Shown one piece after another: positions 35,721-43,715 of a stretch of DNA of 64,000 nucleotides (positions within the stretch are counted from its first letter, which is position 1; each line of letters starts with the position of its first letter). Source of the DNA: DASUNP01 sp963728545 (GTDB lineage: Bacteria > Acidobacteriota > Blastocatellia > UBA7656); assembly GCA_963728545.1 (NCBI GenBank), contig CAVSKO010000002.1, positions 1,984,001 to 2,048,000 on the forward strand, in the 5' to 3' direction. Both the position numbers and the translations under genes were made by a program. The notes below the pieces were generated by a model that searched no databases, was not told where the DNA came from, and worked only from the letters and a program-made list of their open reading frames with translations.

Positions 35721-36260
35721 CTATTCGACTATGTCGGCCTTCATCGGTCCGAGAGCGCCCAGAAGCTCATTCTTCTCGGTCGCACCGACGTTGAATTTAT
35801 CGAGCGCCTTGACGAGGTCTTCGACCAGCGCGTTGAAATGCTCTTCTTTTACCCCCATGCCTGCGTGAGCCGTCTTCATATCTTTACCTTTGTACTTGCA
35901 TGGCCCGCCCGACGCCTGGCAAATCTGATCAACAAGCTTCCCTTTGAACGCCGCGACGCGCTTGGGGTCTTTGCCGGTATCTGCAAAGAACGTGTTGATC
36001 CGGTCATCGGCGACGACGATAGCGACGAATTCGTCTACGACTGCCGTTATGGCTTTCTTCCCGCCCAGCCTCGAATAAAGCGAATTACCTTTATCCGACT
36101 TGGACGCCTTGGACGCCTTGTCCGACTTGGACGACTTTTCTTTCTTGTCGGACTTTTCATCTTTGGCCTTCTTGTCCATGCCTGCGTGTGCCGGGGAGAT
36201 GTTAAGAGCACCAAACGCTAATACGGCAGCAATTGTGACCGCAAATAAGATTTTACGCAT
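35721..36260 (-). CDS. Exported group 1 truncated haemoglobin
   Basis: A 179-residue protein: signal peptide (MRKILFAVTIAAVLAFGALNI... ending SPAHA), a Lys/Ser/Asp-rich linker of about 30 residues, then a group 1 truncated haemoglobin domain (LYSRLGGKKAI, FVAIVVADDRIN, FKGKLVDQICQASGGPCKYKG, MKTAHAGMGVKEEHFNALV). The proximal haem histidine is in KTAHAGM. ATG 36260 is chosen because it begins the signal peptide and has AAAGGAG upstream (36273-36279); the longer frame to 36353 has no support. A periplasmic location is unusual for this family. Possible roles are NO or O2 handling, or haem-based electron transfer. Confidence 0.88.
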   Translation of the reverse strand: MRKILFAVTIAAVLAFGALNISPAHAGMDKKAKDEKSDKKEKSSKSDKASKASKSDKGNSLYSRLGGKKAITAVVDEFVAIVVADDRINTFFADTGKDPKRVAAFKGKLVDQICQASGGPCKYKGKDMKTAHAGMGVKEEHFNALVEDLVKALDKFNVGATEKNELLGALGPMKADIVE

Positions 36261-36457
36261 ACTTTGATTAGCTCCTTTCATACGTTCTCTAGAGAATGTT
36301 TTTTTCTTTCTCAAAAACATGGATTGAGATAATGCCATTGCACATGAAACCAATCATTATCTCCTCGAACATTGCTTACGTCACGGGTTAAACGAACGGA
36401 TTCACGCCAAATTAATTGCGATAGCCATTCACCGAGGTCTAACCAGCAGTCAGGACC

Positions 36458-36528
36458 AGATCGGACGCAAGCCACGAGGTTTTGACCTCGCGGCTTGCCT
36501 CGGGTTGTAGCGATTCTAGATCGGACGC
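36458..36528. repeat. 11-bp direct repeat flanking a hairpin
   Basis: AGATCGGACGC occurs at 36458-36468 and 36518-36528. Between and overlapping the first copy is a hairpin (36467-36480 with 36485-36498, one mismatch, four-base loop). It lies in the 277-bp gap between the beta-lactamase stop and the haemoglobin start. It may be a terminator for the beta-lactamase operon, although no U-run follows on the minus strand, or a remnant of a small inserted element. Confidence 0.4.
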
Positions 36529-36537
36529 TATTTATTG

Positions 36538-37560
36538 TCAATGAAACAGAAAGAAGTCGTGTACCGAGCGGGCTATCTCAGCAATCGCGCGCTCGCGCGC
36601 CGCCACATCTTTTTCCGACGCCTTCACGAAAACGGCTATGGCAACGTGACCGGCCCCGTCCGGAAGCGTAATTATTCCAACGTCATTTGTCGTCTTGCCT
36701 ATCGTTCCGGTCTTGTGAGCCACCTCGGTTTCTGCGGGGAGAATTCCTTTGAGCCTCGCCATCCCGGTCTGGCACCGGCGCATGATGTCTAAGAGCAGCT
36801 CGGCAGTTTGAGGCTTGAGCATCTCTTTGCGATGTATGCGCTCGAGAAGCGCCGCCATACCGTCCGGCGTAGACGTGTCGCGAGGATCGGCGTCAAACCT
36901 TTTAGCGGCTTCGCGCTGTTGCTCAGGCGTTACCGCCTCGAATGCCATCATGAGAATAGCGGGCGTCCAATCTTTTTCCGGCGGGAGTTTTGTGACGCCG
37001 ACCCAGTCGGCGATCAATAGCGCTGTCGAACGGTCTACGCTGATGCCTTCGATGCCTAAAGCTTTCATGCGCGCCGTGACGGCCTGCGGCCCTCCGGCCA
37101 ATCTTAAAACGATGTCGGTCGCGCTGTTGTCGCTTATCAACAGCATCAGCTCAAGCAGGTTGCGAACCGACAGAGCGACTCCCGGTTTGTTGAAAAGCTC
37201 CGCCAGCGTGCCGCTGCCTGGATGCAGATCGCTCGCGCTGAGTTCGACCATCTGGTCTAGCTTGATCTCGCCCTGGTCAACGCGAGTGAGCAACTGCACT
37301 GCTATGGGCACCTTGAAAGTGCTGGCCATCGGAAAGCGTTCCTGCCGGTTGAGCGACACACGGCGACCGCTCTCCAGGTGAATGGCGGTCACGCCCACAG
37401 TCCCGCCCGAAACTTTAGCTAGCCTTTCGATCTCTCGCTCAAGCTTCCGAAGCCCGTCGTCATTCGACCGAGCGTTTGCGGCCTGTGTTTGCGCAGACAC
37501 AACCGAGCCGGTTGCCAGCAGCAGAAAGAGGAGAGAAACCCTCAGCGTTATTTTTGTCAT
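36538..37560 (-). CDS. Class A beta-lactamase-family serine hydrolase
   Basis: A 340-residue exported protein (signal about 1-23, ending VVSAQ). Class A motifs are S-T-F-K (S70xxK equivalent), S-D-N (S130) and K-T-G (K234). The omega loop ends with DPRDTSTP, matching the usual D-x-R-D-T-x-x-P. I cannot place the usual E166-x-x-L/N residue unambiguously: glutamates in TPEQQREAAK are candidates. Penicillin hydrolysis is therefore probable but not certain. It lies 23 bases after the class C-type gene, probably co-transcribed. Confidence 0.87.
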   Translation of the reverse strand: MTKITLRVSLLFLLLATGSVVSAQTQAANARSNDDGLRKLEREIERLAKVSGGTVGVTAIHLESGRRVSLNRQERFPMASTFKVPIAVQLLTRVDQGEIKLDQMVELSASDLHPGSGTLAELFNKPGVALSVRNLLELMLLISDNSATDIVLRLAGGPQAVTARMKALGIEGISVDRSTALLIADWVGVTKLPPEKDWTPAILMMAFEAVTPEQQREAAKRFDADPRDTSTPDGMAALLERIHRKEMLKPQTAELLLDIMRRCQTGMARLKGILPAETEVAHKTGTIGKTTNDVGIITLPDGAGHVAIAVFVKASEKDVAARERAIAEIARSVHDFFLFH

Positions 37561-37583
37561 AGCAACCTCGCAATTCTCAGTTC

Positions 37584-39098
37584 TTACTCCTGACGCGTTT
37601 GAACTCCGTGCCGAGTAATGAGAACCTGTTCTACTTCGCCGCCTGCGCCCAGATTGAAGACTACCATCTCGCCGCCTAGCGCGCTTTGATCTTTAACCGC
37701 AAAAGTGTCGTAATGGAAATGCTCAAGCTTTGCTTTGAAGGTGCTCCACTGGAGCACGAGCGACCCATCCTCAAACGAGACATTGACCTTGCCATAAGCA
37801 GCGTCTTCGTAGGTTCCCGAATAAAAAGCCAGATCGCGCGACGGGCGAGTATCTTTCATCCGGCGCGCTTCGCGCCTTTGTTCGAAAGAGGCTGTTTGCG
37901 TCTCTATGACCTTGACCTGATCGCCGTAACGAGAGTTCCAATCGGTCTTCGGCAAACCTAGCAGCAGATCAACGATGCTGTTGGTTGCCGCGACGTGCAT
38001 CGAAGCGCTGCTCGTCCCGACGCTTGAATTGGTGAGCATGACTATGCCGAGTTTCTGTTTTGGAAGAAGCACGACCCGCGCGCGAAATCCATCGATGCCT
38101 CCCGTGTGAGCGATCATATGGCGCCCGTGATAATCGTGTATGAACCAGGCCATGCCGTAGCTCATAATGTTTGTGTGAGGATAAGCGGCTTCGTCTACGG
38201 GCAGGAGCATCTGAGGCGTGTGCATCTCGGCCATGTTCGGCGCAGAGACCAGCCGTTTCCCTTCAAAGGTCCCGTCGCCGAGTTGGAACCTGACCCACTT
38301 GCTCATGTCGCGCGCGCCTGCGTTGATAGAGCCTGCCGGGCCTGCGTTGTCGAGGTTGAACCAGGGGATGACCGCCACGCGCCCGTCGCTCCCTTTGATG
38401 TGCGGGCTTGCGTGATCCGGGGCTTTTTCGGCGACCGTTGCGCTGAAGTTTGCGCCGGTCATTCCGAGCGGGTCAAAGATGCGCTTCTGCACGAACTCTT
38501 CCCATGAGCTTTTCGAGGCCGCGCCGACGGCGTACCCGGCTGTCGCGTACATAATATTTTGATATTGCCACACGGACCTGAAAGGACGCGTCAGCTTTAC
38601 CGAGCCGATGCGGCGAATGATCTCTTCGCGACTCCAGGGCGAGCGATACCATAACAGGTCGTGGCGAGAAAGCCCCGTTCGATGAATGATTATGTCGCGC
38701 AGCGTGACCTGCTCGCTTGCCAGCGGGTCGGAGAGCCGAAAGAACTCGACGTGTTTGCGGACGGGGTCGTCCCACTTCATCTTGCCCTCGTCTACGAGCA
38801 TGGCCATCGCGGTAGTCGTAAACGCTTTGCTAGTAGAGCCGATGGCGAACAGCGTATCGGGCGTGACCGGGTTGGTAGTTCCCTGCTCTTTCACGCCGTA
38901 GCCCTTCAGGTGGACCACTTTATCGCCCTGAACGATGGCAAGCGAAGCGCCGGGTACTTGCCACGCCTTGAGCGCGTCTTCGACGATCTTATCTATGCTT
39001 GCAGAATCGATCGTCTGCGCAGGCGCGCTCGCGGCCATCACAATTACGACCGCAAGAATAATGGAAATGCGGTTCAGCATTCTTGAAATAGCTCTCAT
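37584..39098 (-). CDS. Serine hydrolase, beta-lactamase class C / penicillin-binding-protein-like
   Basis: A 504-residue exported protein. The start at 39098 has GAGGA eight bases upstream and begins the signal sequence; the frame runs on to 39146 without support. The N-terminal domain has the class C motifs S-T-S-K (S-x-x-K), Y-Q-N (Y-x-N) and H-T-G. A C-terminal DUF3471-like beta domain follows (YSGTYEDAAYGKVNVSFEDG). Relatives are esterases, D-amino peptidases and AmpC-like enzymes, so the substrate is open. It is upstream of the class A gene on the same strand. Confidence 0.85.
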   Translation of the reverse strand: MRAISRMLNRISIILAVVIVMAASAPAQTIDSASIDKIVEDALKAWQVPGASLAIVQGDKVVHLKGYGVKEQGTTNPVTPDTLFAIGSTSKAFTTTAMAMLVDEGKMKWDDPVRKHVEFFRLSDPLASEQVTLRDIIIHRTGLSRHDLLWYRSPWSREEIIRRIGSVKLTRPFRSVWQYQNIMYATAGYAVGAASKSSWEEFVQKRIFDPLGMTGANFSATVAEKAPDHASPHIKGSDGRVAVIPWFNLDNAGPAGSINAGARDMSKWVRFQLGDGTFEGKRLVSAPNMAEMHTPQMLLPVDEAAYPHTNIMSYGMAWFIHDYHGRHMIAHTGGIDGFRARVVLLPKQKLGIVMLTNSSVGTSSASMHVAATNSIVDLLLGLPKTDWNSRYGDQVKVIETQTASFEQRREARRMKDTRPSRDLAFYSGTYEDAAYGKVNVSFEDGSLVLQWSTFKAKLEHFHYDTFAVKDQSALGGEMVVFNLGAGGEVEQVLITRHGVQTRQE

Positions 39099-39267
39099 AT
39101 AAATTTTCCTCAGTGAAAGGGCTTTATAGTATCGTGGAACTGTCAAAAAACCAATCCGGAACGTTGAGCAACGTTATTGCCGTCGGGAGCAAAGCACGTA
39201 GCCGTATCGCTTGATCAAACGCGTAAGATAAAATCGGCGCTGCGAAAATGTAATTAACATCATCTTA

Positions 39268-39296
39268 TTGACAAGTATACAAAGTGAGTGTATAAA
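39268..39296 (+). promoter_or_regulatory. Near-consensus sigma-70 promoter
   Basis: TTGACA (39268-39273), a 17-base spacer, and TATAAA (39291-39296), 24 bases upstream of the start of the small secreted protein. It is the clearest promoter in the window. Confidence 0.75.
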
Positions 39297-39319
39297 CGTC
39301 CCCAACCAGGAGGTAAACA

Positions 39320-39814
39320 ATGAAAAAGCCCACAATCCTGATCACTGTACTGGTAATGTTTCTCAGTGTGGCCGGTACTATAAGCGGGCAAGATAAGACT
39401 GCTACCCCGACGTGGAGTAAATTGTTTAAAGGAATGCACGACTTCAACGTGGCGTTAGCTGTGGGGGTGCACTCTAAGCGACTCACGCTCGAACAGGCTA
39501 ACAAGGCGCATCTCTTGGCTGTAGAAGTGGGGAAGGATTACGATTTCTACTTAAAAGAATTAGCCGAGCGTTTGCAAACGACTTGGGATTTTGACACTGT
39601 GTACAAGGATTTACAGCAAGCGGCTCAGCACGTGACGGCAACCAGGCCCGCACCTGACCCGACTCCTCAGGCGAGCTACTGTTTTCTGATGTCCGGCGCG
39701 GTCGAACATGGTTGCTTGATGGGCGGTGCTGATGCAGCGTCCTGCGCCTCACTCGCTGATATGTATTACTGCGACTGCATGGGCGGCATTAATATAAACG
39801 GATTCTGCCTGTAG
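39320..39814 (+). CDS. Small secreted cysteine-containing protein, unknown
   Basis: A 164-residue protein with a signal peptide (MKKPTILITVLVMFLSVAGTISG). A helical middle region and a C-terminal third with seven cysteines (YCFLMSG, GCLMGG, SCASLADMYYCDCMGG, GFCL) suggest a disulphide-stabilised domain. AGGAGGT lies five bases before ATG, and a consensus promoter lies upstream, so strong expression is likely. It is monocistronic, between divergent or convergent neighbours. I do not recognise the family. Confidence 0.75.
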   Translation: MKKPTILITVLVMFLSVAGTISGQDKTATPTWSKLFKGMHDFNVALAVGVHSKRLTLEQANKAHLLAVEVGKDYDFYLKELAERLQTTWDFDTVYKDLQQAAQHVTATRPAPDPTPQASYCFLMSGAVEHGCLMGGADAASCASLADMYYCDCMGGININGFCL

Positions 39815-39943
39815 AAAACTGCTCGATAAGTTAACAACTTAGATAGGGTCATTTAAGGAAGTCAAGAAGAGACATCTTCCAAGTAGGCAGATGTGCATGG
39901 GACGTTTTCCTGCTCACTCAGTAAAGGCATACTGATAATGAAG

Positions 39944-39975
39944 CGGCCCAACAGGAGGGGGTACCTGTCGGGCCG
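39944..39975. terminator. Hairpin downstream of the small secreted protein
   Basis: CGGCCCAACAGG (39944-39955) pairs with CCTGTCGGGCCG (39964-39975) with one mismatch. It stands between two convergent genes, 130 bases after the first stop and 32 bases before the second gene's 3' end. No clear U-run follows, so its role as terminator is tentative. Confidence 0.45.
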
Positions 39976-40006
39976 TGCGGGGGCAAAAATCGTTTTATCC
40001 GTAATC

Positions 40007-43000
40007 TTATTTTTCAGCGAATCTCAGGCATAACCGTTCCGCGCCGTCCTGGCCTACATACCGGTTAGTGACGATGGCGATTTTTTCCATGCCCCCGTTC
40101 ATGCAGATGACTCGCACCAAGTCGAAGTCGGGCGGCGTTACTCTCAGCCGTAATCGCATGCCGCTCTGACTGCGATTCTCACAAAGCGCCCTCTCCTGAC
40201 CTAGTGACTGCCTCGATTCATCCAGATACTCAACGACCACAATGTCTGACCGCTCTTCGCGCGGCTCGCGACGGCGGGCGATGCCCTTCCACGCTTTGTC
40301 TCTGAAGACTGCCCAGGGCTTCTCCAGATAACCTGAAGGCGGCTGCTCGCCGACGAATTCAAGCCCGACAAGTCTTTGCCCTTCGACGGGCGGATCGATG
40401 CGCCTCACAAGCGCGTAAACTCTAAAGCTGGAATCGGAGTAACCGTGACTGCGCAACTTTATCGGCAGGGGCAATATCACGTGCAGAACCATCCCGTGTC
40501 GCACTCTTCGAGTGAGCTTGAGAGTCACGCCGGTCCGGCTCACATCCAGCGTCTTGCTCATCTCTGTCCACTTGCCGCCCTTGCGGTCAAAACCCGTCAC
40601 TCGCACGGGGAGCAGCAGCTTGAACCGTTCGCACCTGCGGCGGTCGTCGCTGGCCGAGCCGCTGGATGACTCTCTATAAACGTGTTGCTGCGTGGGCAAG
40701 CGGTCAAGGCTCAGCGGCTCTTCATAAGAGCGCGCGCCCGCGTATTCATCATCGATAGTTACGTACGGTTCATGAGATGTGTCTATGATCTCAAGCGATT
40801 TCGTCATCACGACCGGCGACGGCTCGCGCGCGCTTAAGGCCATGCCTTTCTCAGGCTCGCTATGAGTCTCCGCGCCGATAATGGCGGTAAAGCTCTTCCC
40901 GCCTTCGCCCGACGGCTGTCCCATCCCTTTCTGATAAGTCTGCTCTATCAGCTCTTGCATCGCCACACCGTCTACGGGTTTCGACAGCAGATACCCCTGC
41001 ACGAACTCGCAATCAAGCCCCGTCAGATGAATCACCTGCTCGCGGGTTTCGACCCCTTCCGCAATCACGTCCATTCCGAGATTGACCGCAAGCGTGACTA
41101 TCGTGCGGACGATCTCGGAATTCTTAGGCAAGTTCATACGGGTGACGAAAGAGCGGTCGATCTTCAGCGTGTCGATGGGGAAGCGGTGCAAGTAGCTCAA
41201 CGAAGAGTACCCGGTCCCAAAATCATCAAGAGATATTTTTATGCCCAGCGCTTTGAGGTTCTTTAATGTCGCGGTCGCCAGCTCGATGTTCTCGATGATA
41301 GCGCTTTCGGTGATCTCCATTTTCAGGCTACTGGCATCGAGACCGGTTTCGGCAAGTATCTCCTTGATCTCTTCGATCAAGTTCGGATGTGAGAATTGCT
41401 TTCCTGAAAGGTTCACGCTGATGGTGAGCGGCGGGTCGGACGGGAACTGCTGCTGCCATTCGCGCAGTTGCCTGCAAGCTTCGGCGAGCACATACCGGCC
41501 TATGGGGATGATGAGGCCCGTCTCTTCGGCTACGGGGATGAATTTCGACGGGGAGACGAATCCATGCTCAGGATGCTCCCATCTGAGCAGCGCTTCGAAC
41601 CCCGCTATGCGCCAGTTTTCAAGCGATACGATGGGCTGATAGTGAACACAGAACTCATCGCGCGTGATCGCGCGGCGCAGGTCCGTCTCAAGCTCAAGCA
41701 GCGCAATCGCGCGCGCGTGCATTCCTTTATCAAAGACCTCGAAGCGGCCTCGCCCCTGATCTTTTGCGCGATACATAGCCGTGTCGGCATTGCGTATGAA
41801 ATCATCAGGCTGGTCGTAAGGCGTCAGGCTCAGGGCTATGCCGATGCTGACGGAAGCGAATACTTCGTGGCCGCTCAAGCTGAAGGGCGCGGCCAGCTCT
41901 TTTTGAATGCGCTCGGCTGCCTGCTGTGCGTCGCCCGCTTGCTTGAGATGATCCAGGACGATGGAGAATTCGTCGCCTCCTAATCGCGCAACCATATCGC
42001 CGGGGCGCAGCGAACCTTCGAGCCTGCGAGCAATGGCGACGAGCAACTGGTCGCCCACCTGATGGCCCAGACTGTCGTTTACGACTTTGAACCGATCAAC
42101 GTCCAGGAAGAGGACCGCAAACAGATAGTCCTGGCGGTCCTTCGCTCGATCAAGCGACCGCTTTAGCCTGTCCATGAATAATGCCCTGTTAGGCAGGCCG
42201 GTCAAAACATCGTGGTACGCATTATGTAGCAGCCGCTCCTCCGCCTGTTTGCGTTCGGTCACATCCGTCATCGATCCGGCCATGCGATAGACGCCGCGGT
42301 TCGCGTCCCACGCAGCCAGGCCTCGGCTCATCACCCAGCGGAAATTGCCGTCGCGAGTCTTGACGCGGTGCTCGTTTTGAAAGTGAGGCGTGATTCCCAA
42401 AAGATGAGAAGTGATGTCGGTCTGAACTCGCTCGATGTCTTCCAGGTGGATACGGCTGAACCATTCATCAGGCCGATTAGATACTTCCTGTTCGCCAAAC
42501 CCCAGAATCGATTTCCAACGGGGGCAGAAATCGATTTCGTTCGTTTGCAGATTCCAATCCCACAACCCGTCGTTGCCGCTGCGCACCACAAGCGTATAAC
42601 GCTCTTCGCTCGCCGTCAGCGATTCGATGGCTTGCTGGCGCTCGGCCATTGCCTGTTCGAGCACGCGGCTCTTGCGATCAAGCTCCAGGTGCGCCATTAC
42701 CGAGGCAGCCAGCGTAGAGAGCGCGCCGGCCTGCGTCGGTTTCAACTCTCTCGGCCTGTAATCCATAACCGCCAGCGTCCCGATCGCGTGACCCTCGGCT
42801 GTGATTAAAGGTACGGCAGCATAAAAGAGCACGCACGGGCGGGTCGCCACGAGCGGGTTTTGGCTGAACCTGAGGTCTTGCTTCGTGTTCGGCACAAAGA
42901 CCGGTTCCCGCTCCAGAATAGTCCACGAACAGAAAGAATCGTCCCTGGCCGACTCTTTCATCTTTAGCCCAACTACGGATTTGTAACAGACTCGATCTGA

Positions 43001-43273
43001 ATCAACGAGGCTTATCACTGCGATGGGGACGGAGCAGGTTTGCGCTGCTAGACGGGTAATCTCTCCGAACAGTTTTTGCGGCTTCGCATCTAAGATTTTA
43101 TAGGCGCGCAGGGCTTCAACTCTCGCCTCTTCGTTTTCCGGCAGAGGCGCTCTCAGCTTTGGCGATTGAGCCCCACCCTTTGGAGCGGCCACGCGAGTGA
43201 GCTTTCTGGTCTCATTGCTCAATGGCTCGGCTACCAAAAGGTCGCTCTGATTTATTGATTGAGATAATGGCAT
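40007..43273 (-). CDS. GAF-PAS-GGDEF-EAL protein with C-terminal PilZ domains
   Basis: A 1088-residue cytoplasmic c-di-GMP protein. The GAF domain is at about 55-200 and PAS/PAC at about 222-342. GGDEF (about 350-510) has an intact GGDEF at 432-436. EAL (about 520-775) has EALLRW at 560 and intact DDFGTGYSSL and EGVET blocks. A PilZ domain (about 878-975) has R-x-x-x-R-type basic residues and D-x-S-x-x-G at 910-915. A second PilZ-like end domain (about 1001-1088) has N-x-S-x-x-G at 1033. It probably makes and degrades c-di-GMP and senses it in the same chain. No membrane segment. Confidence 0.93.
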   Translation of the reverse strand: MPLSQSINQSDLLVAEPLSNETRKLTRVAAPKGGAQSPKLRAPLPENEEARVEALRAYKILDAKPQKLFGEITRLAAQTCSVPIAVISLVDSDRVCYKSVVGLKMKESARDDSFCSWTILEREPVFVPNTKQDLRFSQNPLVATRPCVLFYAAVPLITAEGHAIGTLAVMDYRPRELKPTQAGALSTLAASVMAHLELDRKSRVLEQAMAERQQAIESLTASEERYTLVVRSGNDGLWDWNLQTNEIDFCPRWKSILGFGEQEVSNRPDEWFSRIHLEDIERVQTDITSHLLGITPHFQNEHRVKTRDGNFRWVMSRGLAAWDANRGVYRMAGSMTDVTERKQAEERLLHNAYHDVLTGLPNRALFMDRLKRSLDRAKDRQDYLFAVLFLDVDRFKVVNDSLGHQVGDQLLVAIARRLEGSLRPGDMVARLGGDEFSIVLDHLKQAGDAQQAAERIQKELAAPFSLSGHEVFASVSIGIALSLTPYDQPDDFIRNADTAMYRAKDQGRGRFEVFDKGMHARAIALLELETDLRRAITRDEFCVHYQPIVSLENWRIAGFEALLRWEHPEHGFVSPSKFIPVAEETGLIIPIGRYVLAEACRQLREWQQQFPSDPPLTISVNLSGKQFSHPNLIEEIKEILAETGLDASSLKMEITESAIIENIELATATLKNLKALGIKISLDDFGTGYSSLSYLHRFPIDTLKIDRSFVTRMNLPKNSEIVRTIVTLAVNLGMDVIAEGVETREQVIHLTGLDCEFVQGYLLSKPVDGVAMQELIEQTYQKGMGQPSGEGGKSFTAIIGAETHSEPEKGMALSAREPSPVVMTKSLEIIDTSHEPYVTIDDEYAGARSYEEPLSLDRLPTQQHVYRESSSGSASDDRRRCERFKLLLPVRVTGFDRKGGKWTEMSKTLDVSRTGVTLKLTRRVRHGMVLHVILPLPIKLRSHGYSDSSFRVYALVRRIDPPVEGQRLVGLEFVGEQPPSGYLEKPWAVFRDKAWKGIARRREPREERSDIVVVEYLDESRQSLGQERALCENRSQSGMRLRLRVTPPDFDLVRVICMNGGMEKIAIVTNRYVGQDGAERLCLRFAEK

Positions 43274-43715
43274 AGACCGAGTCTTCGCTTACATAAAATG
43301 GGGGCTCACCTTTATTCAGTTATTTAATGCTGCAAGGCGTGTACCATAAGAACCCCACTCTGATTTTCGCCGTAATTCCGAATCAATTCCTCAAATCGGC
43401 CAGCATAGCTATGATTCGTGCAGCAAATTGACCGATCATTCTGCAAGCATTCGATCATTTTTGACCGCTCTCAAAACGCTAAACATTATCGCGACGACGA
43501 GCGTAGACCCTCTTGGGTCGTGTATGCGCCAATAGCAATCAGTCTATTTACAAACGTTAACCACTTGTCGCGGACACGCCAATCTTCTATTTCAAGAAAC
43601 GAGTGTGAGTTTGACGCAAGCTGTTAGCCTGATATGATTTCAATTTGCTCTCAAGCGTGATGCCAGTGGCCAGAGCGCTGTATCAGAGATCAGACAAGGA
43701 GATTTAAAAACTATC
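43274..43715. other. Divergent intergenic region
   Basis: A 442-bp gap between the GGDEF-EAL gene (-) and the TonB receptor gene (+). A 69-codon open frame here has no ribosome site and a low-complexity product, so I do not call it. The region presumably holds the two promoters. Nothing else is recognisable except AAGGAG just before the receptor start. Confidence 0.4.

Noticed and set aside
36261..36353. Longer start of the truncated haemoglobin
   Set aside because: No ribosome site; the signal peptide and AAAGGAG support 36260.
43418..43627. 69-codon frame in the divergent intergenic region
   Set aside because: No ribosome site, no signal peptide or domain, unusual composition.
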